From assembly GCA_965249005.1 (NCBI GenBank), contig CBDFLD010000022.1:620001-684000 (forward strand): a stretch of 64,000 nucleotides of DNA. The letters are read 5' to 3'. The notes beneath the pieces were generated by a model. It searched no databases. It was not told the DNA's origin and saw nothing but the letters and a program-made list of their open reading frames with translations. Positions within the stretch are counted from its first letter, which is position 1. The number at the start of each line of letters is the position of its first letter. The DNA comes from CBDFLD01 sp965249005. GTDB lineage: Bacteria > Acidobacteriota > UBA6911. Of the stretch, positions 63,919-64,000 are shown piece after piece. The position numbers were made by a program, and so were the translations under genes.

Positions 63919-64000
63919 GTGTGCGAGCCGCTCTGGCGGGGCGTCTGGAATTCTACACAATAGGGTCTCGGTACCCCGACCATGGAACGGACGCAAGCAA

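Overview
The window is GC-rich, densely coded and looks like part of the chromosome of an uncultured Gram-negative heterotroph. Signs of this are many lipoprotein and Tat signal peptides, an Lgt-like prolipoprotein transferase, ECF sigma/kinase pairs and the F420 genes cofG and cofH. The sequence alone does not fix the phylum; Acidobacteriota-, Myxococcota- or Latescibacterota-like lineages are possible. No rRNA, tRNA, CRISPR array or replication origin was seen.

The main theme is breakdown of sulfated and arabinose- or rhamnose-containing glycans and organosulfates. There are seven sulfatase genes (five intact, one with an in-frame stop, one truncated). There are three DUF3604 (PHP-like) secreted proteins, a GH51 and a GH127 arabinofuranosidase, and a frameshifted GH106-like rhamnosidase. 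Supporting genes are a BD-FAE-like esterase translationally coupled to an IlvD/Edd-type dehydratase, a Gfo/Idh/MocA oxidoreductase, an MFS transporter and a DUF362 protein.

Layout: 1-8.4 kb holds sulfatases with DUF3604 and a partial M1 peptidase. 8.5-16.7 kb holds a DUF2059 protein, a membrane protein, the GH106-like gene, a YpfJ-type metallopeptidase and a second DUF3604 gene. 16.8-22.4 kb is regulatory: a soluble Ser/Thr kinase, a secreted protein, and an ECF sigma factor followed by a kinase-TPR receptor. 22.5-24.3 kb is an IS256-family element with a visible 8-bp target duplication, sitting inside a small gene that can be rebuilt exactly. 24.6-27.8 kb holds the MFS transporter, a probable selenocysteine-containing FrnE/DsbA-like oxidoreductase and the DUF362 protein. 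28-30.7 kb is GH51 plus a sulfatase remnant. 30.8-34.6 kb is cofG, cofH and a CoA-transferase. 34.7-44.8 kb is GH127, three sulfatases and the third DUF3604 gene. 45-52 kb holds Lgt, a sensor kinase with a membrane partner, a TIM-barrel-like protein and a LecA-like/LssY/alpha-beta hydrolase fusion. 52.1-54.1 kb is a bufferin-type RiPP operon (DUF2282 precursor, DUF692 MNIO enzyme, DUF2063 partner). 54.2-64 kb holds a methyltransferase, a VCBS-repeat protein, the oxidoreductase, a frameshifted Lon-like protease, a membrane protein, IlvD and the esterase.

The most notable observation is the gene at 25965-26579. An in-frame TGA falls exactly on the first Cys of a DsbA-type CPWC active site and is followed at a suitable distance by a SECIS-like hairpin. 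The catalytic half is invisible to ordinary gene calling. Three other genes in the window carry single lesions (an amber stop and two frameshifts), so assembly error or pseudogenisation has to be kept in mind throughout.
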